A DNA stretch of 64,000 nucleotides, from contig NZ_JAINWI010000004.1 of the NCBI RefSeq assembly GCF_021021435.1, forward strand, positions 62,001 to 126,000, in the 5' to 3' direction. Below are positions 43,410 through 51,390 of the stretch, one piece after another (the stretch's first letter is position 1; every line of letters starts with the position of its first letter). Both the position numbers and the translations under genes were made by a program. The DNA is from Seohaeicola saemankumensis (GTDB lineage Bacteria > Pseudomonadota > Alphaproteobacteria > Rhodobacterales > Rhodobacteraceae). Below the pieces are notes generated by a model that saw only the letters and a program-made list of their open reading frames with translations, did no database searches and had not been told where the DNA came from.

Positions 43410-44158
43410 CACGGCCTGTGCCTCCAGAGCCAGATCGTGTCGCGCCCGAAGGACCAGATCAGGGCCAGCGCTGCGCCAAAAGCGATCCACTGCGCCAGTG
43501 CCTCATGTAGAAGTGGCAGTTGCAAGGCGATCAGCGCGGCAATTTGAACGACGCAGACCAGTTTGCGCCCGAACCTGTCGGGCAACGGGGCCGAGAGCCA
43601 GGAAAACGAATAGGACGATGCGACAAAGGCATAGCGCATCAACCCCAGAACCAGAACAATCGGCCCGACCATACCATCCGCAAAGGCATGCAGCGCGAGG
43701 ATCAAAGCAAGGGCGGCGTCGACTTCCATATCGAAGCGCGCGCCATAGGCGGAAGCCAGCCCGCTGCGTCGCGCCAACCAGCCATCCACGCCATCGAGCG
43801 ACAAGGCACAGGCAGAGATAACGACAACAGCCCAATCACCGATTGGCGCTGTCGCCGTATCGCCCGTAAGAAGTGGCGTAAGAAGGCTTGCGCCGAGGCC
43901 CGCGCGCAGGAGGGTCACGGTGTTGCAAGCCCCGAACTGCGGGTGCGGGTAATGCACCGGCAGCTTGACCCACAGCAATAACGACCCCGTTATGAACAGC
44001 GCAAAGGCGAAGAAAGCTTCCGGTTCTGCGGGAAACAGAACAACATGCAGCCCGCACATGACGGCAAGAGTCGCCGAAAAACCGAGCAAAAGACCGGTTC
44101 TAGGCCGCAAAACGGCGATATTTCCGAAAGAGTTGGCCATTTGCGGCAAGTTGTTCAT
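43409..44158 (-). CDS. CDP-alcohol phosphatidyltransferase
   Basis: An integral membrane enzyme, 249 residues from the ATG at 44158, that joins a CDP-activated lipid to an alcohol, or CDP-alcohol to a lipid. The family motif is complete: LDGVDGWLARRSG, then YGARFDMEVDA, with the four aspartates that bind two metals. It has about seven helices. The acceptor alcohol cannot be read from the sequence. It leads the operon with the sulfatase-fold enzyme and the flippase-like protein. The frame is open upstream to a TTG at 44191, which is less likely. Confidence 0.88.
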   Translation of the reverse strand: MNNLPQMANSFGNIAVLRPRTGLLLGFSATLAVMCGLHVVLFPAEPEAFFAFALFITGSLLLWVKLPVHYPHPQFGACNTVTLLRAGLGASLLTPLLTGDTATAPIGDWAVVVISACALSLDGVDGWLARRSGLASAYGARFDMEVDAALALILALHAFADGMVGPIVLVLGLMRYAFVASSYSFSWLSAPLPDRFGRKLVCVVQIAALIALQLPLLHEALAQWIAFGAALALIWSFGRDTIWLWRHRP

Positions 44159-44303
44159 CCAGCAAAGATAGAGCCCTGCAAGCGCAGTCAAGATGGCTGG
44201 AAACGGCTGGTGCTGCGCGGGCTATAGCGAAGCCCAAATTGCGCAAAACTTGACCGTGGGCCTTGGCCGACTACTTGCTGTTGTTGGGGATACCGAGGAA
44301 GGC

Positions 44304-44849
44304 ATGAAGCTGCAACAGGATCATTACAAGGCACCTGCGCGCTGGCTGCACTGGACTGTTGCAGCACTCGTTTTGGCCATGATCCCTGTCGGCGCCCTGA
44401 TGGTGCAGGAGGGGCTGGGGCGATCCCTTCAAAACAGCCTTTTTATATTCCACAAAAACACTGGTGTCATCGTCGGGCTTCTTGTGACTGCGCGTCTTCT
44501 TTACCGTTGGCGCAACCCGCCACCGAAATTGCCGCAGGGCCTGCCACTCTGGCAGCGGCGCGTCGCTTTCTGGACACATGCGTTTCTGTACACCCTCATC
44601 GTGATTATGCCGATCTCGGGCTACGTGCGTGTTCGCTCGGGTGGTTTCCCGATCGAGTTGCTGGACGCGATGGGAATTGGGACCTTGCTTCCCAAGTCGG
44701 ATGCCGTGGCGAATGCGGCGAAGTCGCTGCACTACGCAGGCGCTTGGGCGCTGGTCATTCTTGTTGCCATGCATATCGGCGCAGCATTGCAGCATGCCTT
44801 GATAAAACGTGACGGGGTGTTCGAGCGGATGTGGCCCCGCAAGGACTGA
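44304..44849 (+). CDS. Cytochrome b561-type di-heme membrane protein
   Basis: A 181-residue four-helix protein of the bacterial cytochrome b561 (CybB) family, which moves electrons across or within the inner membrane, usually from quinol. The heme histidines are in WLHWTVAALVL, LFIFHKNTGV, AFWTHAFLYTL and LHYAGAWALVILVAMHIGAAL. GAGGAAGG lies just before the ATG at 44304; a longer frame from 44193 has no ribosome site. It is divergent from the CDP-alcohol phosphatidyltransferase gene and 39 nt before the glycosyltransferase gene. Confidence 0.9.
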   Translation: MKLQQDHYKAPARWLHWTVAALVLAMIPVGALMVQEGLGRSLQNSLFIFHKNTGVIVGLLVTARLLYRWRNPPPKLPQGLPLWQRRVAFWTHAFLYTLIVIMPISGYVRVRSGGFPIELLDAMGIGTLLPKSDAVANAAKSLHYAGAWALVILVAMHIGAALQHALIKRDGVFERMWPRKD

Positions 44850-44888
44850 TCAGGCCGCAAGTGGCAGCAAAAAGGACATGGCCCGCCC

Positions 44889-46499
44889 GTGACGTTTCAA
44901 GCAAGACAGTCAGACATTCTGCGCGCCCGCGCGACAGCGACGCCGCTCAGGCGCAGGACGGCTGTTCCCGCAGCGCGCCGCGTCTTTATTACGCTGACAA
45001 TCGGTATGACATGTGCGGTATCCTTTTGTGTCGCCTTTCACATTGCTGACTGGACGGTCTGGTCGGTTCTGGCAATGGCACTGGTCGTACCAAGCCTTCT
45101 ATGGATTTCGGGCGGCGCCGCGACGTCGTTGACCGGTCTTCTCTGTCCTCTTCCTGCTTCCTCTAAACCAGTGGAAAACTGGCAGCCCGCCGGTCAGACG
45201 GCTGTTTTGATGATGCTTTGCCGCGAAGATTCGCAAAAGGTGGCAGGGTCCATGTTGGAACTGTCGCGCCAGATCAGCAAGGCCGGATTGACGGGCCACA
45301 CCAGACTGATCGTTCTATCGGACACGTTCGGACAGGATGCAGTCGCGGCCGAGGAAGCTGCATTGCTTCCACTGATCGCGGACGGAAGGATTTCCTATCG
45401 GCGCAGGTATGAGAATACCGGACGCAAGCCCGGAAACATTGCCGAGTGGTTTGACCGCGAAGGGCGTGCCTATGCCCAAATGCTTGTTCTGGATGCTGAC
45501 AGCCGGATGAGCGGGGCAAGGCTGGCGCGGATGATCTGGCGGATGGAAAGCCAGCCCGGTCTTGGTCTTTTACAGGCAGGAATGACGCTTGTTCCGGCAC
45601 AAAGCCGGTTCGGTCAGGTGCAACGCACAGCGTCGCGATTGCTTGGGCCCCCGTTTTCAGCGGGGCTGGCAGCATGGACAGGCGATACGGCCAACTATTG
45701 GGGTCACAACGCGCTGATCCGCACAGCGGCCTTTGCCGCCGCTGCCCACCTTCCCCGCCTGAGCGGGCCGGCTCCCTTTGGTGGCGATATCCTGAGCCAT
45801 GACTTCATCGAGGCCGCCTTTGTCCGACGCACAGGCTGGGCCGTGGCCTTTGACCCCGACGCAGTCGGCAGCGCCGAAGACGGGCCGCAGGAACTGGCCT
45901 CTTTTCACCGGCGCAACAGACGCTGGTGTCAGGGAAATTTGCAACATATCCGGCTGATTGCCACGCGGGGCCTGAATCCGCTTAGCAGGTTGCATATTGC
46001 ATCGGGCATTTTCAGCTTTCTGGCGGCACCCGTCTGGCTGGCGCTTGTGGTCCTGATGGGGTCAGGTCTTGTCGTTCTGGAAAGTCCCCTGCCCTTCGTG
46101 CTGATCCTTGCGATACTGCTGCTCCCCAAGCTTTCCGGTCTTTGGCGGCTGGCGGGACGTGGGGCCACGGCATGGCGGCGACGCATTGCCCTGCGTGCGT
46201 TCGGGGGGGAATTGCTGCTGTCCAGCCTGTTGGCGCCCATCGTGATGTTGCATCACACGGCATCGGTTCTTGCTGTACTGGCCGGCGCGGATTGCGGATG
46301 GAAACAACCTGTGACGCGGGGTGTACGCTTGCCTACGGGATTTGCAGAGGCAGCAACGGGCTTTGCCTTGGTTGGCATGGCCGTGCTTTTCAATCCGGAG
46401 GCCGCAATCTGGCTGGTGCCAGTCGCAGGACCGATGATTGCCGCGCCTGTGCTGGTCCGCTGGATGGACCAGATCAAACCGCTGCTTCGCCCAGCATGA
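44889..46499 (+). CDS. OpgH-like membrane glycosyltransferase (short form)
   Basis: A 536-residue GT2 membrane glycosyltransferase resembling the glucan glucosyltransferase OpgH/MdoH. Two N-terminal helices are followed by the catalytic domain, with LVLDADSRMSG (DxD-like), YWGHNALIR, FGGDILSHDFIEAAFVRR and the QxxRW-like RRNRRWCQGNLQH, then about four C-terminal helices. OpgH of E. coli is about 850 residues, so this copy lacks the long N- and C-terminal extensions. No opgG partner is present. The start is a GTG at 44889 with a poor ribosome site; it may be coupled to the cytochrome gene. The 3' end overlaps the next, convergent gene by 26 nt. Confidence 0.82.
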   Translation: MTFQARQSDILRARATATPLRRRTAVPAARRVFITLTIGMTCAVSFCVAFHIADWTVWSVLAMALVVPSLLWISGGAATSLTGLLCPLPASSKPVENWQPAGQTAVLMMLCREDSQKVAGSMLELSRQISKAGLTGHTRLIVLSDTFGQDAVAAEEAALLPLIADGRISYRRRYENTGRKPGNIAEWFDREGRAYAQMLVLDADSRMSGARLARMIWRMESQPGLGLLQAGMTLVPAQSRFGQVQRTASRLLGPPFSAGLAAWTGDTANYWGHNALIRTAAFAAAAHLPRLSGPAPFGGDILSHDFIEAAFVRRTGWAVAFDPDAVGSAEDGPQELASFHRRNRRWCQGNLQHIRLIATRGLNPLSRLHIASGIFSFLAAPVWLALVVLMGSGLVVLESPLPFVLILAILLLPKLSGLWRLAGRGATAWRRRIALRAFGGELLLSSLLAPIVMLHHTASVLAVLAGADCGWKQPVTRGVRLPTGFAEAATGFALVGMAVLFNPEAAIWLVPVAGPMIAAPVLVRWMDQIKPLLRPA

Positions 46500-47220
46500 C
46501 CTTTGCCGCGAGAGGGCGGTGATCAGAGGCCAGGCGAATCCCCTTCCCGTCCAGAACATCCATGCCCGTCACCCGCCCAGGCTCTGTTGTCATGATACGG
46601 TCCAGTGGCAGGAAGGGGCGCCCAACGGGAAAGGTGGCGCGGGCCGGACCATGCAACCTTTGCCCCAAAAGGCGCGGGGACAGGGCCAAACCACCCCAAG
46701 GCCGCCACTCGTTCAGATCGCCGATCAGAATCGTCTGTCGTGGCGGGCGGCGGCGCAAGTGCTGGGCAATCACCCGCATCTGGGCAATCCGTGCGACTTG
46801 ACCCAGTGACAGATGGGTTCCGATAATCCGGAACGGCCTGCCGTCACGCATTGCATCGACAACCACAGCACCGCGATGACAATGGCCCGGTAAGTCCAGG
46901 AGAACACTATCCTGCACCATGATGTGCGGGGCAAGAAACAGGATCACCCCCAGAAAGCCGTGACTTTCCGGCCCCCACCGCAAACCGGCCTCGGATTGGG
47001 CATGCACAAGACCGGTTTCCGCCTTGATCCGTGACAAATCCAGAAGGCCGCGATGCGGGCGGTGATCCTCGTCTGCTTCTTGAAGAACAAGGATTTCGGT
47101 GCCGGGTAACGCGACTTCGGAAAGCAGTACATCCACTGTACGGGATGGATCGACCTGCCCATCTTGCCCCTTTCCGCGATGGACATTCCAACTGACACAA
47201 GCAAGCTCTGGCTGGGTCAT
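46474..47220 (-). CDS. EEP-fold phosphatase/nuclease
   Basis: A 248-residue protein of the endonuclease/exonuclease/phosphatase superfamily. The catalytic blocks are ACVSWNVHRGKG, VLQEADED, IIGTHLSLG, ILIGDLNEWR and LASDHRPLAAKV, with all metal and catalytic residues (N, E, H, D/N, DH) in place. Such enzymes cleave phosphodiesters of DNA, lipids or small molecules. Last gene of the ribA operon, 7 nt after the RibD-domain gene. In this setting a small-molecule phosphate or phospholipid is a likelier target than DNA (inference). The ribosome-binding site is weak, suggesting coupling to the gene before it. Confidence 0.82.
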   Translation of the reverse strand: MTQPELACVSWNVHRGKGQDGQVDPSRTVDVLLSEVALPGTEILVLQEADEDHRPHRGLLDLSRIKAETGLVHAQSEAGLRWGPESHGFLGVILFLAPHIMVQDSVLLDLPGHCHRGAVVVDAMRDGRPFRIIGTHLSLGQVARIAQMRVIAQHLRRRPPRQTILIGDLNEWRPWGGLALSPRLLGQRLHGPARATFPVGRPFLPLDRIMTTEPGRVTGMDVLDGKGIRLASDHRPLAAKVMLGEAAV

Positions 47221-47227
47221 CACGTTT

Positions 47228-48073
47228 TCAGGAAAGATATGAGGCGGCACGTCTTGGCGCAGCGAGCGGCGTGTCGTGGACCGGCAGGGTCGCCTCGGCA
47301 GCCGTGGGTGACAGGCCGCAATCGAACAGGACATCCGACCCCAAAGAGAACACGCGTGTATCGGGACGGATGCAATCGGCAAGCTTCAGACTGGGCGAGG
47401 CTGTCGTCAGCGCCGCTGGTCCGGCCCCGATCAGCAACGGGGCCACAGCCACCTGAAGGCGCGTGAGCAGGCCTGCTTCCAAAAATCCTGCAATGGTAAT
47501 TCCACCTCCTTCGATCAGCAGGCTGGACAGACCGGCATCGTGCAGTGCGTCAAGGATGTCTTGCGGGCGGATGACACCGCGTTTCAACGGTAGGCGGATG
47601 ATCTCGACCCCGGTAGGGCGCAGGCGATCACAGGCCTGAATCACCACACGGCGCGCACCATCCGCGCGCAACACGGGCGCATCGTCAGGAAGCCGCCCCT
47701 TCGGGTCAATCACGATTCGCGCCGGATTGGGGCCACTACACAGCCGCACGGTCAAGCGCGATCCGTCATGCAGGGCGGTTCCAACGCCGATGACAACGCC
47801 GTCAACAAGCGCCCGCATCCGGTGCAAATGTGCAAGACCGTCCGGCCCCGACACATCGCGCGCATCGCCTGATACGGTGGCAACACGACCATCCAGCGAT
47901 TGACCGATCTGGGCAGCCGTCACAGGCCCCAGATCGCGCCGCGCGAGGGGGCCATATAACGCCAGCGCAGATTTTTCCTCTGCTGACCAATCACCACAGC
48001 ATGGACAAGCCTGCCCTGCACGGACCGCAAGGATGCGTTCCCAGACAGCGGGGGTGACGTTCACGCTATGCAT
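47228..48073 (-). CDS. Stand-alone RibD-type reductase domain
   Basis: A 281-residue protein with the RibD C-terminal (pyrimidine reductase) fold, related to dihydrofolate reductase. Typical blocks are AQIGQSLDGRVATVSG, HRMRALVDGVVIGVGTALHD, ARIVIDPKGRLPD and LLIEGGGITIAGFLEAGL. The deaminase domain of full RibD is absent. Instead there is a 50-residue N-terminal extension with a CPCC motif. In riboflavin synthesis this fold reduces the ribosyl side chain of the GTP cyclohydrolase II product with NADPH. AAGGAGG lies 6 nt before the ATG. Co-transcription with ribA fits that substrate. Confidence 0.85.
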   Translation of the reverse strand: MHSVNVTPAVWERILAVRAGQACPCCGDWSAEEKSALALYGPLARRDLGPVTAAQIGQSLDGRVATVSGDARDVSGPDGLAHLHRMRALVDGVVIGVGTALHDGSRLTVRLCSGPNPARIVIDPKGRLPDDAPVLRADGARRVVIQACDRLRPTGVEIIRLPLKRGVIRPQDILDALHDAGLSSLLIEGGGITIAGFLEAGLLTRLQVAVAPLLIGAGPAALTTASPSLKLADCIRPDTRVFSLGSDVLFDCGLSPTAAEATLPVHDTPLAAPRRAASYLS

Positions 48074-48095
48074 TTCAGTCCTCCTTGATGGCCAG

Positions 48096-48878
48096 TCATG
48101 CGGCACCAGCGGGCAAGGCCAGAAGGTCGCGGTGGCCGATACGGCAAGCGGCGCTATCCACGTTTCCACTGCGTAAAGCGCCCCAGCCGAGTGCCTCTGC
48201 CGCGCCAGCCTGATGTGCAGCATCCGCAATACCGGTCACAAGCTCGCGCTGTAGTGCCGCCTCTGAGGAGCCTAGCCGCCACGGGCTTTCGGCCTGCAAC
48301 ACGCTATAGCCTGCAGCGGTGAATATCTTGGCGATCGCATCGGCGGCATCAGGCCCCAAGGCTGGGCCGAAACCCTTGTCACCGCGTTGGTGCGTGTTGA
48401 AAGCGCGCGTCACAATCGCATCCGCCGGATCAGCAGGGGTCCAATCCATCTGACCATCATAGTTTAGTGCGGCATAGAAAGGCAGTTTGTAACGTGACAG
48501 CCGGTCTGCCAGCGCCTTGACCCAATCATGTGAACATAGATCCAGCAGGGCCGATGCTGTGACCAGACCTGCCCCGTGTAACGGCAGCGCGTCCAGTTCA
48601 CGCAAATCAATCCGGTGGGTCGTAGCACTGTCATCGCGACCCGTCGCAGCGGTTGCGGCATGGGCCAGAAGTTCTGGATCATTGTCGATCAACCGCCATT
48701 CGGCAGGTCTTGCCAACCGGCCTTCAAAAGCCCGTATCGTCGATCCTGTTCCGCATCCAAGATCGACGATCACGGGGTTTTCACCCGCTGCTATTGCCGC
48801 ATCGGCCAGCAAAGCGTTATCCCGCGCCGCATGGTCGGCGGGTTCGCGCAACTCCAGCCATGCTGCGGAAAAACCCAT
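48096..48878 (-). CDS. SAM-dependent methyltransferase
   Basis: A 260-residue class I methyltransferase. Motif I is VIVDLGCGTGSTI near residue 37, motif II is WRLIDNDPELL, and motif IV-like is VTASALLDLCSHDWV. The substrate is unknown. The N-terminus FSAAWLELREPADHAARDNALL is shared by similar small-molecule methyltransferases. It lies 3 nt after the PTPS-like gene and 22 nt before the RibD-domain gene. If these enzymes act together, a pyrimidine or pteridine ring nitrogen, or a hydroxyl, is a possible target. Confidence 0.85.
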   Translation of the reverse strand: MGFSAAWLELREPADHAARDNALLADAAIAAGENPVIVDLGCGTGSTIRAFEGRLARPAEWRLIDNDPELLAHAATAATGRDDSATTHRIDLRELDALPLHGAGLVTASALLDLCSHDWVKALADRLSRYKLPFYAALNYDGQMDWTPADPADAIVTRAFNTHQRGDKGFGPALGPDAADAIAKIFTAAGYSVLQAESPWRLGSSEAALQRELVTGIADAAHQAGAAEALGWGALRSGNVDSAACRIGHRDLLALPAGAA

Positions 48879-48881
48879 GGT

Positions 48882-49277
48882 TCAGATCTCCGCCTCGAAC
48901 CAGCCGCGTGCCAGATGGCTTTCATGCAGCGTGATCCGCAACCGCTTGACACGCCCCGCATCCTTCAACGCGCCAGAGCGGACCTTGGCTGCCATCTCGT
49001 GGAAGATATGGCCCGACAGGAATTCGGTCGTTGTAAAGATGCCTTTGAATTCTGGCGAATCGTCCAGATTCTTGTAGCGCAAAGGCTCCAAGACCTCGGC
49101 CAGTGCTTCGATCGCCAGTCCGATATCGACGACCAGACCATGTTCGTCGATGTCAGCGGCAAAAAACGCGGCGTCGACGGTAAAGGTGGCGCCATGCACC
49201 CCCTGCGCTGGCCCGAACAGGGGCGAAGGAAAGGAGTGGGCGATCATGATGTGGTCACGAACTTCGACGGCGTACAT
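48882..49277 (-). CDS. 6-pyruvoyltetrahydropterin synthase homologue with altered active site
   Basis: A 131-residue T-fold protein of the PTPS/QueD family. Family blocks are recognisable: HIMIAHSFPSPLFG, VHGATFTVDAAFFA, GLVVDIGLAIEAL, LDDSPEF and TTTEFLSGHIFHEM. Against QueD, however, the catalytic Cys is Ala24, the second histidine of the zinc HGH motif is Ala30 (HGA), and the catalytic histidine of LDHH is aspartate (LDD). His14, His28 and the C-terminal glutamate remain. Normal dihydroneopterin-triphosphate chemistry is therefore unlikely. It lies between the dehydrogenase and methyltransferase genes of the ribA operon. Confidence 0.85.
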   Translation of the reverse strand: MYAVEVRDHIMIAHSFPSPLFGPAQGVHGATFTVDAAFFAADIDEHGLVVDIGLAIEALAEVLEPLRYKNLDDSPEFKGIFTTTEFLSGHIFHEMAAKVRSGALKDAGRVKRLRITLHESHLARGWFEAEI

Positions 49278-49297
49278 TTCAGTTCCTTAGATGGGTT

Positions 49298-50245
49298 TCA
49301 ATACCGGATGCGGTGGCACAGAGTTTCGGGCGCGGCAAGGATACCTGCATAGGCTTTTGGCAGGTCGCTAAAGGCGGTCTCGCCGCTGATCAGCGCATCG
49401 CAGCGCGGGTCAAGCAGAAGCTCCAGCGCTTTGCCGATGCGACGGGCATAGGTCCAGCGCGGCATGCGCGGCGCGGGGACATGCCCGACTTGCGAACTGA
49501 CAAGGCGCAGACGGCGGCTGTGAAACGCACCTCCAAGTGGGACCGCGATGTGCTTGTCTCCGTACCAGCTTGCCTCGACCACGGTTGCTTCCTGCCCTGC
49601 AACCGCAAGGGCCAGATGCAAACCGGATTCCGACGCACTTGTGTGGATCACAACATCGCAATCCTCCGGTGCGGCAGCGGCCAACGCGAATTGCACATCA
49701 AGCGCCGCAGCAAGGGCTGCCCGCTCTGGGTTGATATCAATCAGGGTCACATCCGCGCCGGGGAGCTGCGCGGCAAGATAGGCGACAAGCGCCCCAACCA
49801 CGCCTGCACCAATGACAGCAATACTGTCGCCAGCGCCTGCCCCACTGTCCCACAGGATATTCAGCGCTGTCTCCATGTTGGCGGCCAGCACTGCGCGCTC
49901 CGGCGGAAGCGCGTCGGGCAAGAGCGTCAGGGCAGTTTCGGGCAAGCGATAGCTTGTCTGATGGGGAAAAAGCGCGAAAACCGTCCGGCCTGTCAATGCG
50001 CCCTCGGCAACGCGCCCAACGTTACAATACCCGTATTTTACAGGGAAAGGAAACTCCCCCTCCATGCCAGGTCCGCGCATTCGCGTGTATTCGGACAGCG
50101 GCACATTCCCACCGGCCACAAGATTTTCCGTGCCACGGCTGATGCCCGAAAATAGTGTCTCGATCAGCACGCCGCTTCCCATCAGGCCGGGCCTTATCTC
50201 GGCGTGATACGGAGCGGTGCACCAAAGGGCTGTGGTATCGTTCAT
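49298..50245 (-). CDS. BchC-like dehydrogenase of the MDR superfamily
   Basis: A 315-residue medium-chain dehydrogenase. The nucleotide site is AVIGAGVVGALVAYLA with the NAD-selecting aspartate in LIDINPER. The N-terminal half has SGISRGTENLVAGG, as in bacteriochlorophyllide a dehydrogenase BchC, in place of the Cys and GHE of zinc alcohol dehydrogenases, so the catalytic zinc ligands are missing. No bch genes are in the window. It starts within the ribA stop codon (ATGA), so it probably oxidises or reduces a product of that pathway. Annotation as zinc alcohol dehydrogenase would be misleading. Confidence 0.83.
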   Translation of the reverse strand: MNDTTALWCTAPYHAEIRPGLMGSGVLIETLFSGISRGTENLVAGGNVPLSEYTRMRGPGMEGEFPFPVKYGYCNVGRVAEGALTGRTVFALFPHQTSYRLPETALTLLPDALPPERAVLAANMETALNILWDSGAGAGDSIAVIGAGVVGALVAYLAAQLPGADVTLIDINPERAALAAALDVQFALAAAAPEDCDVVIHTSASESGLHLALAVAGQEATVVEASWYGDKHIAVPLGGAFHSRRLRLVSSQVGHVPAPRMPRWTYARRIGKALELLLDPRCDALISGETAFSDLPKAYAGILAAPETLCHRIRY

Positions 50246-51390
50246 TTCAGCAGATGTCCCGACTTTGCTGCTTTTGTCGCAAGATAGAACGCGTTTTGCT
50301 TGGTCTTGCCAACCTCAAGGGGAACACGTTCGGCGACGTCAATTCCCTGCGCGCGCAGCATCGCAACCTTGGCCGGATTGTTTGTCAGAAGCTTGACCGA
50401 AGCGACACCCAGCCGCGACAGAAGCGCTGCGCCGATACGGAAATCCCGCTCATCATCATCGAAACCAAGGTGGTGATTTGCCTCCACCGTATCCAGACCG
50501 CGATCCTGAAGGGCATAGGCACGCATCTTGTTGGCAAGACCAATGCCGCGGCCTTCCTGATTGAGATAGAGCAAAATACCCGCACCTGTTTCGGCCATCG
50601 CCGCGCAAGACGCCTGCAGTTGCGGGCCGCAGTCGCATTTCAGGCTGCCAAGTACATCACCTGTAAAGCAGGCCGAATGTAGCCTGACCAGCACAGGAGT
50701 GCTTGGATCAGGCTTACCGATCTCGATCGCATAGTGCTCGATTCCGCCATCATCGGGTCGAAATACATGAACACGTCCGGCTTCGGAGACAGACATCGGC
50801 AAGCGCGCCGAAGACACGGGAAACTGCACACGCTCGCGTGCCAGTTCGGTTAACACCTCTGTGGCATCAATGATCGACAGGCCGTGGCGCAACGCCTCGG
50901 CATGGCCGTCCGCGACTAGCAGAACAATAACAGCGGGCAAAAGCTGTGCGGACTTCGCAAGTGCGATCGCCGCGTGATGGATCGTGTCGCCTGCATGTGT
51001 TTTCGGGGTCATGTCGATCTGCCCACCACCGATCGGCAGGGGGGTGGCTTGCGGGTCCGCAAGTGCCGCTAACCATCCAAGAGACGCGTTTTGCGGGATA
51101 CCGAACCACAGAACATCCGCCGCGGGCAGATCTCTAAGACCGAGTATGATAGCACGGTGACGCGTCATCGCCATCTCTGCTACGCCGCCTTCGTTCATCA
51201 AAGCTGCATAGCGTTCCGCGCTGAGCACTTCAGACGCAACAACAATTGCACAAGCGCCTTTTGCCGAAAGCACGACAGGCACGCCAAGCCGTATGTCACT
51301 TTTGACGCGCATCAATCTTTCGATTGCGCGCGGCGCAAGCGGAGACATGACAGAAGATTCTGCCATGCGGGCAGGTTGTAGAACATTCAT
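50242..51390 (-). CDS. ribA: GTP cyclohydrolase II
   Basis: Opens GTP to 2,5-diamino-6-ribosylamino-4(3H)-pyrimidinone 5'-phosphate, formate and pyrophosphate. The C-terminal domain (about residues 195-380) has the zinc motif CFTGDVLGSLKCDCG and the catalytic LYLNQEGRGIGLANKM, so it should be active. Residues 25-190 look like a degenerate 3,4-dihydroxy-2-butanone-4-phosphate synthase (RibB) domain without its acidic DDExRENEGD motif, an arrangement I associate with alphaproteobacterial RibA. It leads a six-gene operon (51390 to 46474) with gaps of 22 nt or less. It may feed riboflavin synthesis or a separate product. Confidence 0.92.
   Translation of the reverse strand: MNVLQPARMAESSVMSPLAPRAIERLMRVKSDIRLGVPVVLSAKGACAIVVASEVLSAERYAALMNEGGVAEMAMTRHRAIILGLRDLPAADVLWFGIPQNASLGWLAALADPQATPLPIGGGQIDMTPKTHAGDTIHHAAIALAKSAQLLPAVIVLLVADGHAEALRHGLSIIDATEVLTELARERVQFPVSSARLPMSVSEAGRVHVFRPDDGGIEHYAIEIGKPDPSTPVLVRLHSACFTGDVLGSLKCDCGPQLQASCAAMAETGAGILLYLNQEGRGIGLANKMRAYALQDRGLDTVEANHHLGFDDDERDFRIGAALLSRLGVASVKLLTNNPAKVAMLRAQGIDVAERVPLEVGKTKQNAFYLATKAAKSGHLLK

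Noticed and set aside
49298-50245. Zinc-dependent alcohol dehydrogenase
   Set aside because: No Cys or GHE ligands of the catalytic zinc are seen; the N-terminus matches BchC-like MDR proteins.
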